From Allokutzneria sp. A3M-2-11 16 (GTDB lineage: Bacteria; Actinomycetota; Actinomycetes; Mycobacteriales; Pseudonocardiaceae): 64,000 bases of DNA. This document shows, piece by piece, positions 1 to 8,095 of this stretch. The notes under the pieces were generated by a model. The model was not told the origin of the DNA. It did not search any database and saw only the letters and a program-made list of their open reading frames with translations. The first letter of the stretch is position 1. Every line of letters starts with the position of its first letter. A program made the position numbers and the translations under genes. The DNA lies in assembly GCF_024213555.1 (NCBI RefSeq), contig NZ_JANAVO010000005.1, positions 1-64,000 of the forward strand. The letters are read 5' to 3'.

Positions 1-74
1 CCCGGAAGCTAAGCCCTCCAGCGCCGATGGTACTGCACTCGTGAGGGTGTGGGAGAGTAGGACGCCGCCGAACA
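1..74 (+). rRNA. rrf: 5S ribosomal RNA, 3' part
   Basis: The first 74 bases read like the 3' two-thirds of an actinobacterial 5S rRNA. They include the GTGAGGGTGTGGGAGAGTAG block and the terminal GACGCCGCCGAACA. The 5' part lies before the window. A strong hairpin follows at once, as expected at the end of an rRNA operon. The exact 3' end is set by similarity to other 5S genes and could be off by a base or two. Confidence 0.9.
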
Positions 75-80
75 ATCATT

Positions 81-118
81 CCTGAAGGGGTCCCGGATAC
101 GTCCGGGACCCCTTCAGG
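81..118 (+). terminator. rRNA operon terminator
   Basis: A 17-bp perfect stem (CCTGAAGGGGTCCCGGA and its complement) with a TACG loop starts 7 bases after the 5S end. The downstream T run is weak (CATTT), common in high-GC actinobacteria. It most likely ends transcription of the rRNA operon. Confidence 0.88.
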
Positions 119-178
119 CATTTCCGGGGAGCGATCACCGACCCGAAGCTACTCCCGGGTAGATAAGTCTCGTCCCGC

Positions 179-1108
179 GTGGCACCATCTCCTGCCATGT
201 CGGGAACTTCGGACAGCGGCACCGCGAACAACGGGGCCTCGGTTGTGTTACTCGAGGACGGCACGCTCCTGAACGTCGTCCAGGCCGGAGCGGTGGATGC
301 CCCGGTCACGGTGCTCTTCACGCACGGCTACGCGCTGGACCACCGCACCTGGGGCAGGCAGTTCGAGCTGCTGCCCGCGGTGCTCGACCAGCAGGTCCGG
401 CTGATCTCCTACGACCACCGCGGGCACGGCAAGTCCGGGGAAGCGACCGAGGAGACTGCCACCGTCGAGCAGCTCGGAGACGACCTGGCGCAGGTCATCG
501 AGCAGCTGACCCCAGCATCGACGGTTGTGCTCGTGGGTCATTCGATGGGCGGCATGGCGATCATGGCCCTCGCGGAGCGCAGGCAGCGGCTGTTCGGGCA
601 GCGGGTCGGCGGTGTGGCATTCGTGTCCACGTCGGCGGGCGGGGCCGCGGAGGTGCAGCTCGGACTGCCGACGCTGGCCGGGAAACTCGTGCAGGAACTG
701 GAGAACGTGTTCGGGCCCTTGGTGCGCAAGGTCCGTGAGCGCATCGAGCCCGTCAAGACCGCCGGGCTGCGATGGTGGCTCTTCGGCGACGGCCCGCGCG
801 ACGAGGACGTGGCGATCACCGCCGAGATGGTGTGGTCGCAGTGGCCGGAGACAGTCGCGCTGTTCCGCCCCGCGTTCGACCGGCACGACCGGACCGCGGC
901 CCTCACTGTCATCCAGGGCAAGCCCGTCGTGGTGATGGCGGGGGAGAAGGACAAGCTCTGCCCCGCCTCGCACGTGTCGAAGATCGCCGAGATCTGCGGC
1001 GGAGGCGAGGAAGTGGTGATGCGGGGCGCCGGGCACATGCTCCCGCTGGAGCGCGCGGAGGACGTGACCGCGCAGATCGCCGACCTCGTCCGCCGCGCGA
1101 GCTCCTAG
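179..1108 (+). CDS. alpha/beta hydrolase
   Basis: A 309-residue alpha/beta-hydrolase-fold protein. Visible motifs are the oxyanion segment FTHGYALDHRTW near residues 42-53, the nucleophile elbow GHSMGG near 119-124, and a late GAGHMLP carrying the catalytic His. The substrate cannot be told; the fold suits an esterase or peroxidase-like hydrolase. No signal peptide is seen, so it is probably cytoplasmic. GTG at 179 lies about 9 bases after a TAGATAAG-type -10 sequence, which suits a leaderless mRNA. ATG at 197 is the alternative. It is convergent with the sigma factor gene, with 12 bases between the stops. Confidence 0.85.
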   Translation: MAPSPAMSGTSDSGTANNGASVVLLEDGTLLNVVQAGAVDAPVTVLFTHGYALDHRTWGRQFELLPAVLDQQVRLISYDHRGHGKSGEATEETATVEQLGDDLAQVIEQLTPASTVVLVGHSMGGMAIMALAERRQRLFGQRVGGVAFVSTSAGGAAEVQLGLPTLAGKLVQELENVFGPLVRKVRERIEPVKTAGLRWWLFGDGPRDEDVAITAEMVWSQWPETVALFRPAFDRHDRTAALTVIQGKPVVVMAGEKDKLCPASHVSKIAEICGGGEEVVMRGAGHMLPLERAEDVTAQIADLVRRASS

Positions 1109-1120
1109 TTCACGAGCGGG

Positions 1121-1720
1121 TCACGAGCGCTCGGCCAGCCACTCGCGGACGACGATGCGGGCGTCGTGCACCTGGCTCTTCACCGTGCCGACCGGCACGG
1201 CCATGTGCTCGGCGATCTCGGCGTAGGTCAGCCGGGAGACGTCGCGCAGGACGAACGCCGCCGCGATCCGCGGGCGCTCGGCCTCCAGGCGCTCCAACGC
1301 GTCGAGCAGGTCGATCCGCGAGCCGGCGATGACGCTCGTCGTCCTCGGATCGGGCCGCGTCGCGAGGACGGTGTCATCGCTGATCTGCTTGTCGGCGCGG
1401 CGTTTGAGCGAGCGGTAGGTGCTCAGCGCGCTGTTGGAGACCACGGTGTGCAGCCAGGTGCTGAACTTGCTGCGCCACTCGAAGCCCGGCAGTTTCTCGG
1501 CGACCCGGAGCAGCGCGTCCTGGCACGCCTCCTCGGCGTCCTGGCGGCAGGGCAGGTAGCGGCCGCAGTGCCGGAGCACTCCGGGCTGGATGCTGCGGAG
1601 CAGTTCGTCCAGGGCTGAATGGTCGCCGTCGCTGACCCGTCTGGCCAACGCCTCTGCATCCTGATCGCCTAGCATGGCGCTGAGAATATCGAGGAGGCCC
1701 GGGATCGACTCAACACCCAT
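1121..1720 (-). CDS. RNA polymerase ECF-type sigma factor
   Basis: A 199-residue sigma-70 family protein with region 2 (about residues 40-105, containing DAEEACQDALLRVAEKLPGF and FSTWLHTVVSNSAL) and region 4 (about 145-195, with the helix-turn-helix LTYAEIAEHMAVPVGTVKSQ). It lacks regions 1 and 3, typical of the extracytoplasmic-function group. No anti-sigma gene is adjacent. Instead it is divergent from a membrane Ser/Thr kinase, and the two ATG codons interlock (kinase ATG 1719-1721, sigma ATG 1718-1720 on the other strand). A second in-frame ATG at 1675 is a possible start that would leave room for a promoter. Control by the kinase is an inference from context. Confidence 0.88.
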   Translation of the reverse strand: MGVESIPGLLDILSAMLGDQDAEALARRVSDGDHSALDELLRSIQPGVLRHCGRYLPCRQDAEEACQDALLRVAEKLPGFEWRSKFSTWLHTVVSNSALSTYRSLKRRADKQISDDTVLATRPDPRTTSVIAGSRIDLLDALERLEAERPRIAAAFVLRDVSRLTYAEIAEHMAVPVGTVKSQVHDARIVVREWLAERS

Positions 1721-3041
1721 GCCCGACCCCGTGAACGGTACTTTGTTCGGCCGCTACCGGGTGTCGGGGCTGCTGGGCACGGGCGCGTTCGCGTCGGTGT
1801 GGCGGGCGGAGGACGACGCGCTGGACGCCCCGGTGGCGATCAAGGTCCTCGCCGACAACTGGGCGCGCCACCTGGATGTGCGGGAACGGTTCGTCAGCGA
1901 GGCGAAGTTGTTGCGGCTGGCCGATTCCGACCGCATCCTGCGCGTGCTGGACATCGGCGAGCTGCCGGACGGGCGGCCGTACTTCGTGACGGTGCTGGCC
2001 GACGGTGGCAGCCTGGAGGACCGCATCGCCGACGGCGAGCTGACCCAGGACGAGGCGCTGGCGGTGCTGGTCGAGGTCGCCGAGGCGGTGTGCGTCCTGC
2101 ACGAGCTGGACATCGTGCACCGGGACCTCAAGCCCTCGAACGTGCTGATCCACCGCGACCGGGTGCTCCTGGCCGACCTCGGGCTGGCCAAGGCGCTCGC
2201 TCAGGGGTCGGGGTTGACGCAGGTGGCCGGATCACCCGGGTACATGGCGCCCGAGCAGGCGCGCGGCGGCGCCGTCGTGGACGAGCGCACCGACGTGTAC
2301 GGGCTCGGCGCGCTGGCGCACCGGCTCCTGGCGGGCGAGACCGTGGGGGAGTCGGGAACGAAGCTTCAAGGTAGGCTCGGTCGAGCCGTTCGCCGCGCCC
2401 TTCAGGCTGATCCTGATCGCCGCTGGCCGAGCGCGCGCGCCTTCGCCGATGAGCTGCGCGCGGTGGCCGGGGGCGAGAAAGCTTTGTCGCGGCGGAGTTT
2501 CGTGCTCCCCGGAGTGGCGGCGGTGAGCGTGCTCGGGCTCGTGGCGGCGCTGTTCTACTGGCAGCAGGAGCCGCCGGTGAAACCGGAGGCCGGTTCGCCG
2601 ACGCCGGTCACGGCGCCGCCGGTGGACCCGGCGCTGTGCCGGGCGAGCGACGTTCGGGTGTTCGACAACGGTGACTCCTTCGAGCCGTTGGAGATGACCC
2701 GCAAGGTGATGGAGCTGTACTTCGCCTCGGACAAGCGGCAGTGCAAGATCTTCGGCAGGCTCCAGGACGTGCGGTTCGTGCGGGCGGACGGCACGGTGAT
2801 CCCGCTGCGCTACGGCGACGGCCAGGGCGAGCCGCACGAGGTGGAGGTCGGCGAGGGCGGCTGGGCCGCGGTGAACCTGGGCTGGTCGGTCGATGCCAAG
2901 AACGGCAAGCCCGCGATACCCGCCCGGCTGGAGTTCCGGCTGCCGGGAACGTTGGACCTGGTGTCCTTCCCGTGGCAGAAGGGCCCGGTCGGCGATTTCA
3001 GCCAGGTCGAGGTCGGCCCGGTCGTCATGGCAGCCAACTAG
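1719..3041 (+). CDS. membrane serine/threonine protein kinase
   Basis: A 440-residue PknB-like kinase. The glycine loop LGTGAFASVWRA, the AIK lysine, the catalytic loop HRDLKPSNVL, the metal-binding DLGLA (in place of DFG) and the GYMAPEQARGG activation segment are all present, so it should be active. A single membrane segment (GVAAVSVLGLVAALFYW, about residue 270) follows, then a roughly 150-residue extracellular domain of no recognised family. The start is chosen at the ATG giving MPDPVNGTLFGRY; an upstream in-frame ATG at 1674 would overlap deep into the divergent sigma gene. It probably senses an extracellular signal and phosphorylates cytoplasmic partners, perhaps the neighbouring sigma factor. 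Confidence 0.9.
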   Translation: MPDPVNGTLFGRYRVSGLLGTGAFASVWRAEDDALDAPVAIKVLADNWARHLDVRERFVSEAKLLRLADSDRILRVLDIGELPDGRPYFVTVLADGGSLEDRIADGELTQDEALAVLVEVAEAVCVLHELDIVHRDLKPSNVLIHRDRVLLADLGLAKALAQGSGLTQVAGSPGYMAPEQARGGAVVDERTDVYGLGALAHRLLAGETVGESGTKLQGRLGRAVRRALQADPDRRWPSARAFADELRAVAGGEKALSRRSFVLPGVAAVSVLGLVAALFYWQQEPPVKPEAGSPTPVTAPPVDPALCRASDVRVFDNGDSFEPLEMTRKVMELYFASDKRQCKIFGRLQDVRFVRADGTVIPLRYGDGQGEPHEVEVGEGGWAAVNLGWSVDAKNGKPAIPARLEFRLPGTLDLVSFPWQKGPVGDFSQVEVGPVVMAAN

Positions 3042-3452
3042 TCCGCGTCCTCCAAGCCCCCGCCCGCACTCCGCCCACCAAGTAAACTCTGTCCCATGCC
3101 CCACACGCGCCCGTCCACCCCATCCCCCGCGCGCGCCGTCTAGAGAACCCCGTTTCGTACTCATAACGGGAAAAAGAGCGCTCCAAAAACCCGTTTTGAG
3201 TACGAAACGGGAGTTTGGGCTGCCCAGGTGATGTTGTGGGGGGTGAGCGCGGGGGGCGTTGCGGGCGTTGGGGGGCACTGGCGGGATGCGGGGTGGTCCC
3301 CAACCAACTTCCCGGTCGTGGCATCACAGGGGTGTCAGCATCACCGGCACCTGGGGGAGAAGTTGTGGACCGTCCACTGTGTAGCGCCGTCCGGCTGAGC
3401 GAGGGGCAGTGGGAGGGCGGCGCGTTCTCGCGAACGGGTCAGGCGATGCGGC
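3042..3452. other. intergenic region holding a palindromic repeat
   Basis: A 411-bp gap between the kinase and the DUF5703 gene. A pyrimidine-rich stretch (3080-3148) leads into a 63-bp palindromic element. A G-rich stretch and a sequence of no recognised content follow. The flank at 3075-3148 recurs almost unchanged at 26393-26465. Short open frames across it show no family resemblance or credible start signals. Confidence 0.7.
3149..3211. repeat. 63-bp palindromic repeat, copy 1
   Basis: The ends are CCCGTTTCGTACTC and its exact reverse complement. Inside there is a second inverted pair (AACGGG/CCCGTT) and a central GAGCGCTC palindrome. The same architecture and exactly the same 63-bp length occur at 26466, 45095 and 50528, always between genes. 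The nested stems can form a long hairpin. A REP/MITE-like element or a conserved protein-binding site are both possible. Confidence 0.9.
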
Positions 3453-3716
3453 TCAGGCGATGATGCCGGGGAGCATCTGGTTGGGCCGGTAGCGGCGACG
3501 GAGCCAGATCTTGCGGGTGCCGTCGGAGAACAGCAGGACCCTGGCCAGCTCCCAACCGGAGAACTCCGCGTGCAGCGCGAGCTGGGTCATGGCCGTCTTG
3601 CGGGAGATGCCCGGCGGTAGCCGCAGCGGGCGGTACTCCCAGTCCCCGTCATGAACGACGCTCGATCCCGCGAGCAGATCTTCGTTCACCGATCCGTTGT
3701 TGCCCTCGTCGCTCAC
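3453..3716 (-). CDS. DUF5703 family protein
   Basis: A small 87-residue protein with the conserved block DWEYRPLRLPPGISRKTA followed by HAEFSGWELARVLLF and a basic KIWLRRRYR stretch. This resembles the DUF5703 family of actinobacteria, whose function is unknown. GTG at 3716 overlaps the stop of the upstream lipoprotein gene (GTGA), so the two are translationally coupled. Longer in-frame extensions run backwards through the upstream gene and are rejected. Confidence 0.8.
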   Translation of the reverse strand: MSDEGNNGSVNEDLLAGSSVVHDGDWEYRPLRLPPGISRKTAMTQLALHAEFSGWELARVLLFSDGTRKIWLRRRYRPNQMLPGIIA

Positions 3717-4720
3717 GGTTGCACCACCTGGATCCCTTCCCGGTCCGCGGACGCGACGAAGACCTTGCCGCTGTCCGGGTCGACGGCGACCGAGTCCGGC
3801 TGGCGAACGGTGCGGAAGCGGTGCTTCTCCACCGGTTCGCCGCCCGCGACGTGGAAACCGACGACCTCGTTGCGTTCGGTGAGCGTGATCCACGCGAGAT
3901 CACGTTTGGCGTCGTAGGCGATCCCGTACGGGGTGCCGGGCACCGGGAACCGCTGCTTCATCAGGAAGGGGCTCGACGAGAAGGCGAGCAGCTCGCCGCC
4001 CCTGGTGTCGATCACGAGCGCGCGGCCGAAGCGGTCGGTGACGGCGTTGGTGGCGCCGTCACCCGCCCGGAGCGCGGAGGCGACCCTGCCCTCGGCGACG
4101 TTGACTTCGAGGAGCGCGGTGCGGTTGGAGTCCAGTACCAGCGCGTCGTTCTCGGCGCCGCGCAGGACCGCGGTCGGCGCGAAGAAGCCGGTGATCTCGC
4201 GGGCGACCTTCCCGCCGTCGAGCACCGCGACGGCGTTGCGGTTCCTGAGCGAGACCACCGTCTGTCCATTCACGACGGTCGCGCCGCTGGGGGCGCCCTC
4301 GACGGTGAACTTCTCGGTACCGCCGGTGCGAACGTCGAGGCGCACCAGGGTGTTCGCCGAGGGGATGGCGGCGAAGAGCGCGCCGTCGCCCGCAGGGCTG
4401 AGCGCGGTCACCTTGTCCGGAACCGCGACGACTCGCGGCGGCGACTGCGGACTGTCCACGGAGAACAGCCGGATCTCCTTGGCGTCCATGGCGACCGCGA
4501 GCGTGCGGGTGGTGGTGTCCAGCGCCAGCACGCGGGCCGGTCCGTCCAGCGGCAGCACGGTTCCGGTGGGGGACGAGCTCGCAGGGGAGGCAGCGGGCAG
4601 CGGTGCCACCAGTTCGTCACCGACCAGCAGCGGGTCCGTGGGCGTCCGGTCCGGTGCGCAGGCGCTCAGCGCGAGGGCTCCAATGACGACGGGCACCACT
4701 GCCACCGCACGGCGACGCAA
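3713..4720 (-). CDS. beta-propeller lipoprotein
   Basis: A 335-residue exported lipoprotein. A basic N-terminus and a hydrophobic stretch end in the lipobox LSAC (Cys about residue 21). The rest consists of repeated short beta-strand modules with motifs such as RVLALDTTTRTLAVAM, PDKVTALSPAGDGALFAAI and QPDSVAVDPDSGKVFVAS, typical of YncE/NHL-like six- or seven-bladed propellers. It should be anchored on the outer face of the membrane. No ligand is evident. It forms a coupled pair with the downstream DUF5703 gene. Confidence 0.82.
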   Translation of the reverse strand: MRRRAVAVVPVVIGALALSACAPDRTPTDPLLVGDELVAPLPAASPASSSPTGTVLPLDGPARVLALDTTTRTLAVAMDAKEIRLFSVDSPQSPPRVVAVPDKVTALSPAGDGALFAAIPSANTLVRLDVRTGGTEKFTVEGAPSGATVVNGQTVVSLRNRNAVAVLDGGKVAREITGFFAPTAVLRGAENDALVLDSNRTALLEVNVAEGRVASALRAGDGATNAVTDRFGRALVIDTRGGELLAFSSSPFLMKQRFPVPGTPYGIAYDAKRDLAWITLTERNEVVGFHVAGGEPVEKHRFRTVRQPDSVAVDPDSGKVFVASADREGIQVVQP

Positions 4721-4756
4721 TCCGACCTCCTCCGGCGAGGCCGGGGTGTACCCGGC

Positions 4757-5593
4757 CTACATGTACTGGATACCAGGATCCACCACGCCAGGGGGAGGGT
4801 CACGCTCGGGCACCCGGTTGGCACAGGGGTGGGACTGAGCCGTGATCATCCGCACCGCGTCCACGATGGCCTGCGGATCTTCCTGGTGGACGTGGTGGCC
4901 GAGCGCGTTCGCCCGCCGCAGCACGCCGTTCGTGCTGAGCCGCGCCAGCGCCGTCTGAGCTGCCGTCCAGCCCGCGCCGACCGCGGCCGCCAGTTCCTCC
5001 GGCATGTACTCGCTCCAGCCGTTCTGGTCGCGCGTGACGACCATCAACGGAAGATCATCGAGCCCGGGATCTGCCCGTAGCACCGCGTTGTTGTGCTCGG
5101 CGGCCTCGTTCTCCAGTCGAACGGCGTCGGCGGTGTCGAATGCGGGAAGCACGTCGGCGTTGGCCGCCCACCAGTCGAGCATTTCCTGTGGCATGAAGCT
5201 GTTCTGGTCTTCGTGGGCGGGATCGACGAGCACCAGGCCGCACACGTCCGCGCGGTGGAGCTGCGCGAAGCGACGGGCGTAGTGCGCGCCGAGCGAGTGC
5301 CCGACCAGCACATACGGCTTCGGCAGGTCAGTGGCGGCGAGCAGTGCCACCGCGTCGGAGACGATCCGGTCGGCGGTACGCGGCGCGGTGTCGGCGTCGC
5401 TGTCGCCGTATCCGGCGCGGTCGTAGGCGATCACCGAGGTGAACTCGCCGATCGCGTCCAGCACGTCGTGCCATTCGGAACTGCTGCTCGCCGAGCCCGT
5501 TTCGATGACGACGGTCGGAGTGCCGTTGCGCCTCCAGCGGGCGTGCAGGCGGCGGCCCTGTCGGTCGATATCGACGAGCTTTTCTTCGGTCAT
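4757..5593 (-). CDS. alpha/beta hydrolase
   Basis: A 278-residue hydrolase with an AYDRAGYGDSDAD segment before the nucleophile elbow GHSLGAHYARRF and a DPAHEDQNSF acidic region. The C-terminal His is in ALGHHVHQEDP. The oxyanion region reads ETGSASSSSEW, seen in a subgroup of putative esterases. Its ATG at 5593 is divergent from a MerR regulator, and the 64-bp gap contains an inverted repeat and a tandem duplication. It is therefore a likely target of that regulator. The substrate is unknown. Confidence 0.85.
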   Translation of the reverse strand: MTEEKLVDIDRQGRRLHARWRRNGTPTVVIETGSASSSSEWHDVLDAIGEFTSVIAYDRAGYGDSDADTAPRTADRIVSDAVALLAATDLPKPYVLVGHSLGAHYARRFAQLHRADVCGLVLVDPAHEDQNSFMPQEMLDWWAANADVLPAFDTADAVRLENEAAEHNNAVLRADPGLDDLPLMVVTRDQNGWSEYMPEELAAAVGAGWTAAQTALARLSTNGVLRRANALGHHVHQEDPQAIVDAVRMITAQSHPCANRVPERDPPPGVVDPGIQYM

Positions 5594-5610
5594 GCGGCGA
5601 GAATCCGTGG

Positions 5611-5646
5611 TTGACGTCGCGTCAAGTCAAGCCGTCAAGTCAAGCC
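5611..5646. promoter_or_regulatory. probable MerR operator/promoter
   Basis: Between the divergent hydrolase and MerR genes lie a 15-bp inverted repeat (TTGACG-TCG-CGTCAA, 5611-5625) and a perfect 13-bp tandem duplication GTCAAGTCAAGCC (5621-5646). MerR proteins bind dyads between -35 and -10, and the TTGACG half doubles as a -35 box. The assignment is inferred from position and symmetry. Confidence 0.6.
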
Positions 5647-5657
5647 GAGGAGGAGTG

Positions 5658-6341
5658 ATGACCTGGTCCACAGCGCGGTTCGCCCGGCTGTGCGGGGTCA
5701 CTTCGCGGACGCTGCGGCATTACGACGCGATCGGCCTGCTGCGGCCGGTCGCGACCGGCACGGGCGGAGTGCGGCACTACGGCGAGGCGGAGCGCGTCCG
5801 GCTGCTGGAGATCCTGCGGCTGCGCGGGATGGGGCTGGACCTGGACACCGTTGCCAGGGTGGTCTCCGGTGCCGCCGACGAGGCCCTTGTGCTGCGGCGG
5901 CATCTCGCCTCGTTGACCGCTGAGCGGGAGCGGCTGGCCGCCCTGACCTCGTCGGTGGACGAGGTCGTCGGCGAGCTGGAGCGCAGCGGCGAGTACATGG
6001 TGTGGTCGGCGGACTCGGCACGGCAGCGGCGCTACGAGGACGTGATCGCGCGGCGGTTCGGCGCGTTCGAGCCGGTCCTCCCCGATGGCGGGTCTGTGGT
6101 GGAGGACCGGCTGGTGGAGCTGATGAAGGCCGGGCACGGCGCGGGCGACCCGGCTGTGCGCGCGGTGATCGCCGACCACCATCGGATGATCACCGCTTTC
6201 TGGACGCCGGACGCGGAGTCCTACGCCGCGCTGGGCAGGCTCTACGCGGACGATCCGGAGTTCCGGCGGCGCTACGACTCGTGGCACCCGGGGCTGGCCG
6301 AGTTCCTCCGGGACGCGATGGCCGCGTACGTCACCAGGTGA
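5658..6341 (+). CDS. MerR family regulator with TipAS-like domain
   Basis: 227 residues. The N-terminal winged helix begins WSTARFARLCGVTSRTLRHY, the MerR recognition pattern. A coiled-coil helix (about 75-115) follows, and then an all-helical domain with YEDVIARRFG and HHRMITAFWTPDAESY. That domain resembles TipAS, which binds thiopeptide and other drug ligands in TipA. ATG at 5658 has a good AGGAGG-type site just upstream. It is divergent from the hydrolase it may control and overlaps the P450 stop by 11 bases (convergent). The ligand is unknown. Confidence 0.85.
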   Translation: MTWSTARFARLCGVTSRTLRHYDAIGLLRPVATGTGGVRHYGEAERVRLLEILRLRGMGLDLDTVARVVSGAADEALVLRRHLASLTAERERLAALTSSVDEVVGELERSGEYMVWSADSARQRRYEDVIARRFGAFEPVLPDGGSVVEDRLVELMKAGHGAGDPAVRAVIADHHRMITAFWTPDAESYAALGRLYADDPEFRRRYDSWHPGLAEFLRDAMAAYVTR

Positions 6342-7401
6342 CGGGAACGGATTCCGGGCCGCGGTCGGTGGCGGAGAGCGCGCTCCACGGGATCTCGGTG
6401 ACGGGCGTGGCGAGGCGCAGGCCGGGCAGCTTGGCGGCGAGGGTGCGCAGCGCGGCGTCGATCTCGACCCGGGCGAGGGAGGCGCCGAGGCAGTGGTGTG
6501 CTCCGCGGCCGAAGCTCATGTGCGGCAACGCTTTCCGGTTCGGGTCCTGGTTGGCGGCTTCGAGCTTGACGTGGACCTGGTCGCCCTTGGCGATGAGCGT
6601 GCCCGCGATCTCGACGTCCTCGTGCGCCCAGCGCGGCATCGGGTTGCCGATGATTCCGCCGAGGCGGTCGATGACCTCGTCGAGCGGGCGCGGTCCTTCC
6701 TCGATGAGCTGGATCGCCGCGACGCAGATGGCGTTGCGGGCGGTCTGGTAGCCCGCCAGCACGAGGGTGGCCACCATGCCGATCAGCTCGTTGTCGTCGA
6801 GCCGCCCGTTGTCGTCGTCGCGGACCTCGATGAGCCTGCTGAGCAGGTCTTCGCCCGGCTCGTCGCGTTTGGCGGCGATGAGCTTGGCGGAGTAGGCGCC
6901 GAACTCGTGCCACGCGGTGCCGTCCCCGGCGTTGACCCGGTCGGCCAGCTCCTGGAAGAGCGCGCGGTCGGCGAGGGTGACGCCGAGCAGTTCGCTGATC
7001 ACCGCGATGGACAGCGGGGTGGCTAGGTCCTCGACGAGGTCGGCGGTGCGGCCGCGGGCGATCATGGCGTCGACGAGTTCGGCGGCGCGTTCCTCGATGA
7101 GTGGGCGCAGGGCCTCGATCGCGCGCGGAGTGAACGCCTTGGTCACCAGGCGGCGCAGGCGGGTGTGGGTGGCGCCGTCCTGGAACAGCGTGTCGTTGCC
7201 CGTGCTGTCCATTCCCGCGGGTGCCATGCCGAAGCGCGCGTCGCTGAGCACGGCTGCGGCCGCGTCGTAGGAGGTCACCAGCCACGCGGGCATGCCTTCG
7301 GCGGTGGTGACCTTGGCGACCGGGCAGGTGGCGCGGAGTTCGGCGTACCCGGGCGGGGGTGCGGTGGGGTCGGGCTGCGGGAAGGGCAGCTGGCGGGTCA
7401 T
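6331..7401 (-). CDS. cytochrome P450
   Basis: A soluble 356-residue P450, somewhat short for the roughly 400-residue family. Seen are the heme-binding loop FGRGAHHCLGASLAR with its Cys ligand, an I-helix AGYQTARNA (Thr kept, acidic residue replaced), the ExxR region, and HTRLRRLVTKAFTPRAI of helix C. It would oxidise a small molecule using external ferredoxin partners, which are not encoded nearby. It is divergent from a TetR regulator with a clear operator between, so expression is probably induced by a ligand of that repressor. No biosynthetic neighbours indicate the substrate. Confidence 0.9.
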   Translation of the reverse strand: MTRQLPFPQPDPTAPPPGYAELRATCPVAKVTTAEGMPAWLVTSYDAAAAVLSDARFGMAPAGMDSTGNDTLFQDGATHTRLRRLVTKAFTPRAIEALRPLIEERAAELVDAMIARGRTADLVEDLATPLSIAVISELLGVTLADRALFQELADRVNAGDGTAWHEFGAYSAKLIAAKRDEPGEDLLSRLIEVRDDDNGRLDDNELIGMVATLVLAGYQTARNAICVAAIQLIEEGPRPLDEVIDRLGGIIGNPMPRWAHEDVEIAGTLIAKGDQVHVKLEAANQDPNRKALPHMSFGRGAHHCLGASLARVEIDAALRTLAAKLPGLRLATPVTEIPWSALSATDRGPESVPVTW

Positions 7402-7417
7402 CGGGACCTCCTCGGTG

Positions 7418-7481
7418 TTACGTTACGACTGCAACGTAAAAGTTCACCGGAAGGATGTCAATACGACCGCAATGTGAAAAG
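7418..7481. promoter_or_regulatory. TetR operator between P450 and its regulator
   Basis: TTACGTT (7418-7424) and AACGTAA (7433-7439) form an inverted repeat with an 8-base spacer. A near copy of the core, TACGACTGCAACGTAAAAG (7424-7442), recurs as TACGACCGCAATGTGAAAAG (7462-7481), just before the regulator start. Two sites in the divergent promoter suggest both genes are repressed together. Inferred, not shown. Confidence 0.7.
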
Positions 7482-7489
7482 ATGCGGCC

Positions 7490-8095
7490 ATGCCGAAGCG
7501 GGTCGACCACGCCGAACGCCGGGAACAGCTCGCCGAGGCGCTGCTGCGGATCGTGGCCGACCGCGGCCTTGAGGCGGTGAGCCTGCGACACGTGGGCGCC
7601 GAGGCCGGGGTGACCTCCGGCATGGTCCAGCACTACTTCCGCAGCAAGGACGAGCTGATGGCCTTCGCCCTGGAGGTGGTCAGCGAGCGCGTGCAGGCGC
7701 GCGCCGCGGCGGCGATGACCGGCGCCGATTCGGCGCGGGCGGAGGTCCGCGCGCTGGTGATCTCACTGCTGCCGCTGGATGAGCCACGTCGGCTGGAGGG
7801 GCGGGTGGCACTCGCGTTCGTGTCGTACTCGACGATCCGGCCGGAGCTGGCGGCGGCGCTGCAGCAGAACACCACGGGGATGCGCGAGCACTTCGCCGAG
7901 CAGATCCGGCAGGTGTGGACGGAGGAGACCCGGCTCGGCATGACGCCGCTCCAGGCGGCGACCGGCCTGTTGGCCCTGGTGGAGGGTCTGGGCATGCACC
8001 TGCTCGGTGAGCACTACGCGCCGGAGGAGGCGGTGAGTGTGCTCGACGCGCACCTGGAGCTGCTGTTCGGTCAGTCCATGCGACGTTCGGGATAG
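7490..8095 (+). CDS. TetR family transcriptional regulator
   Basis: 201 residues. The HTH is AEALLRIVADRGLEAVSLRHVGAEAGVTSGMVQHYFRSK in two overlapping parts, ending in the signature HYFRSKDEL. The C-terminal ligand domain has the TetR_C_6-like look (RVALAFVSYSTIRPEL). It is divergent from the P450 with two operator-like repeats in the 88-bp gap, so it most likely represses that gene and itself. It overlaps the stop of the convergent aldo-keto reductase by 25 bases. Confidence 0.88.
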   Translation: MPKRVDHAERREQLAEALLRIVADRGLEAVSLRHVGAEAGVTSGMVQHYFRSKDELMAFALEVVSERVQARAAAAMTGADSARAEVRALVISLLPLDEPRRLEGRVALAFVSYSTIRPELAAALQQNTTGMREHFAEQIRQVWTEETRLGMTPLQAATGLLALVEGLGMHLLGEHYAPEEAVSVLDAHLELLFGQSMRRSG

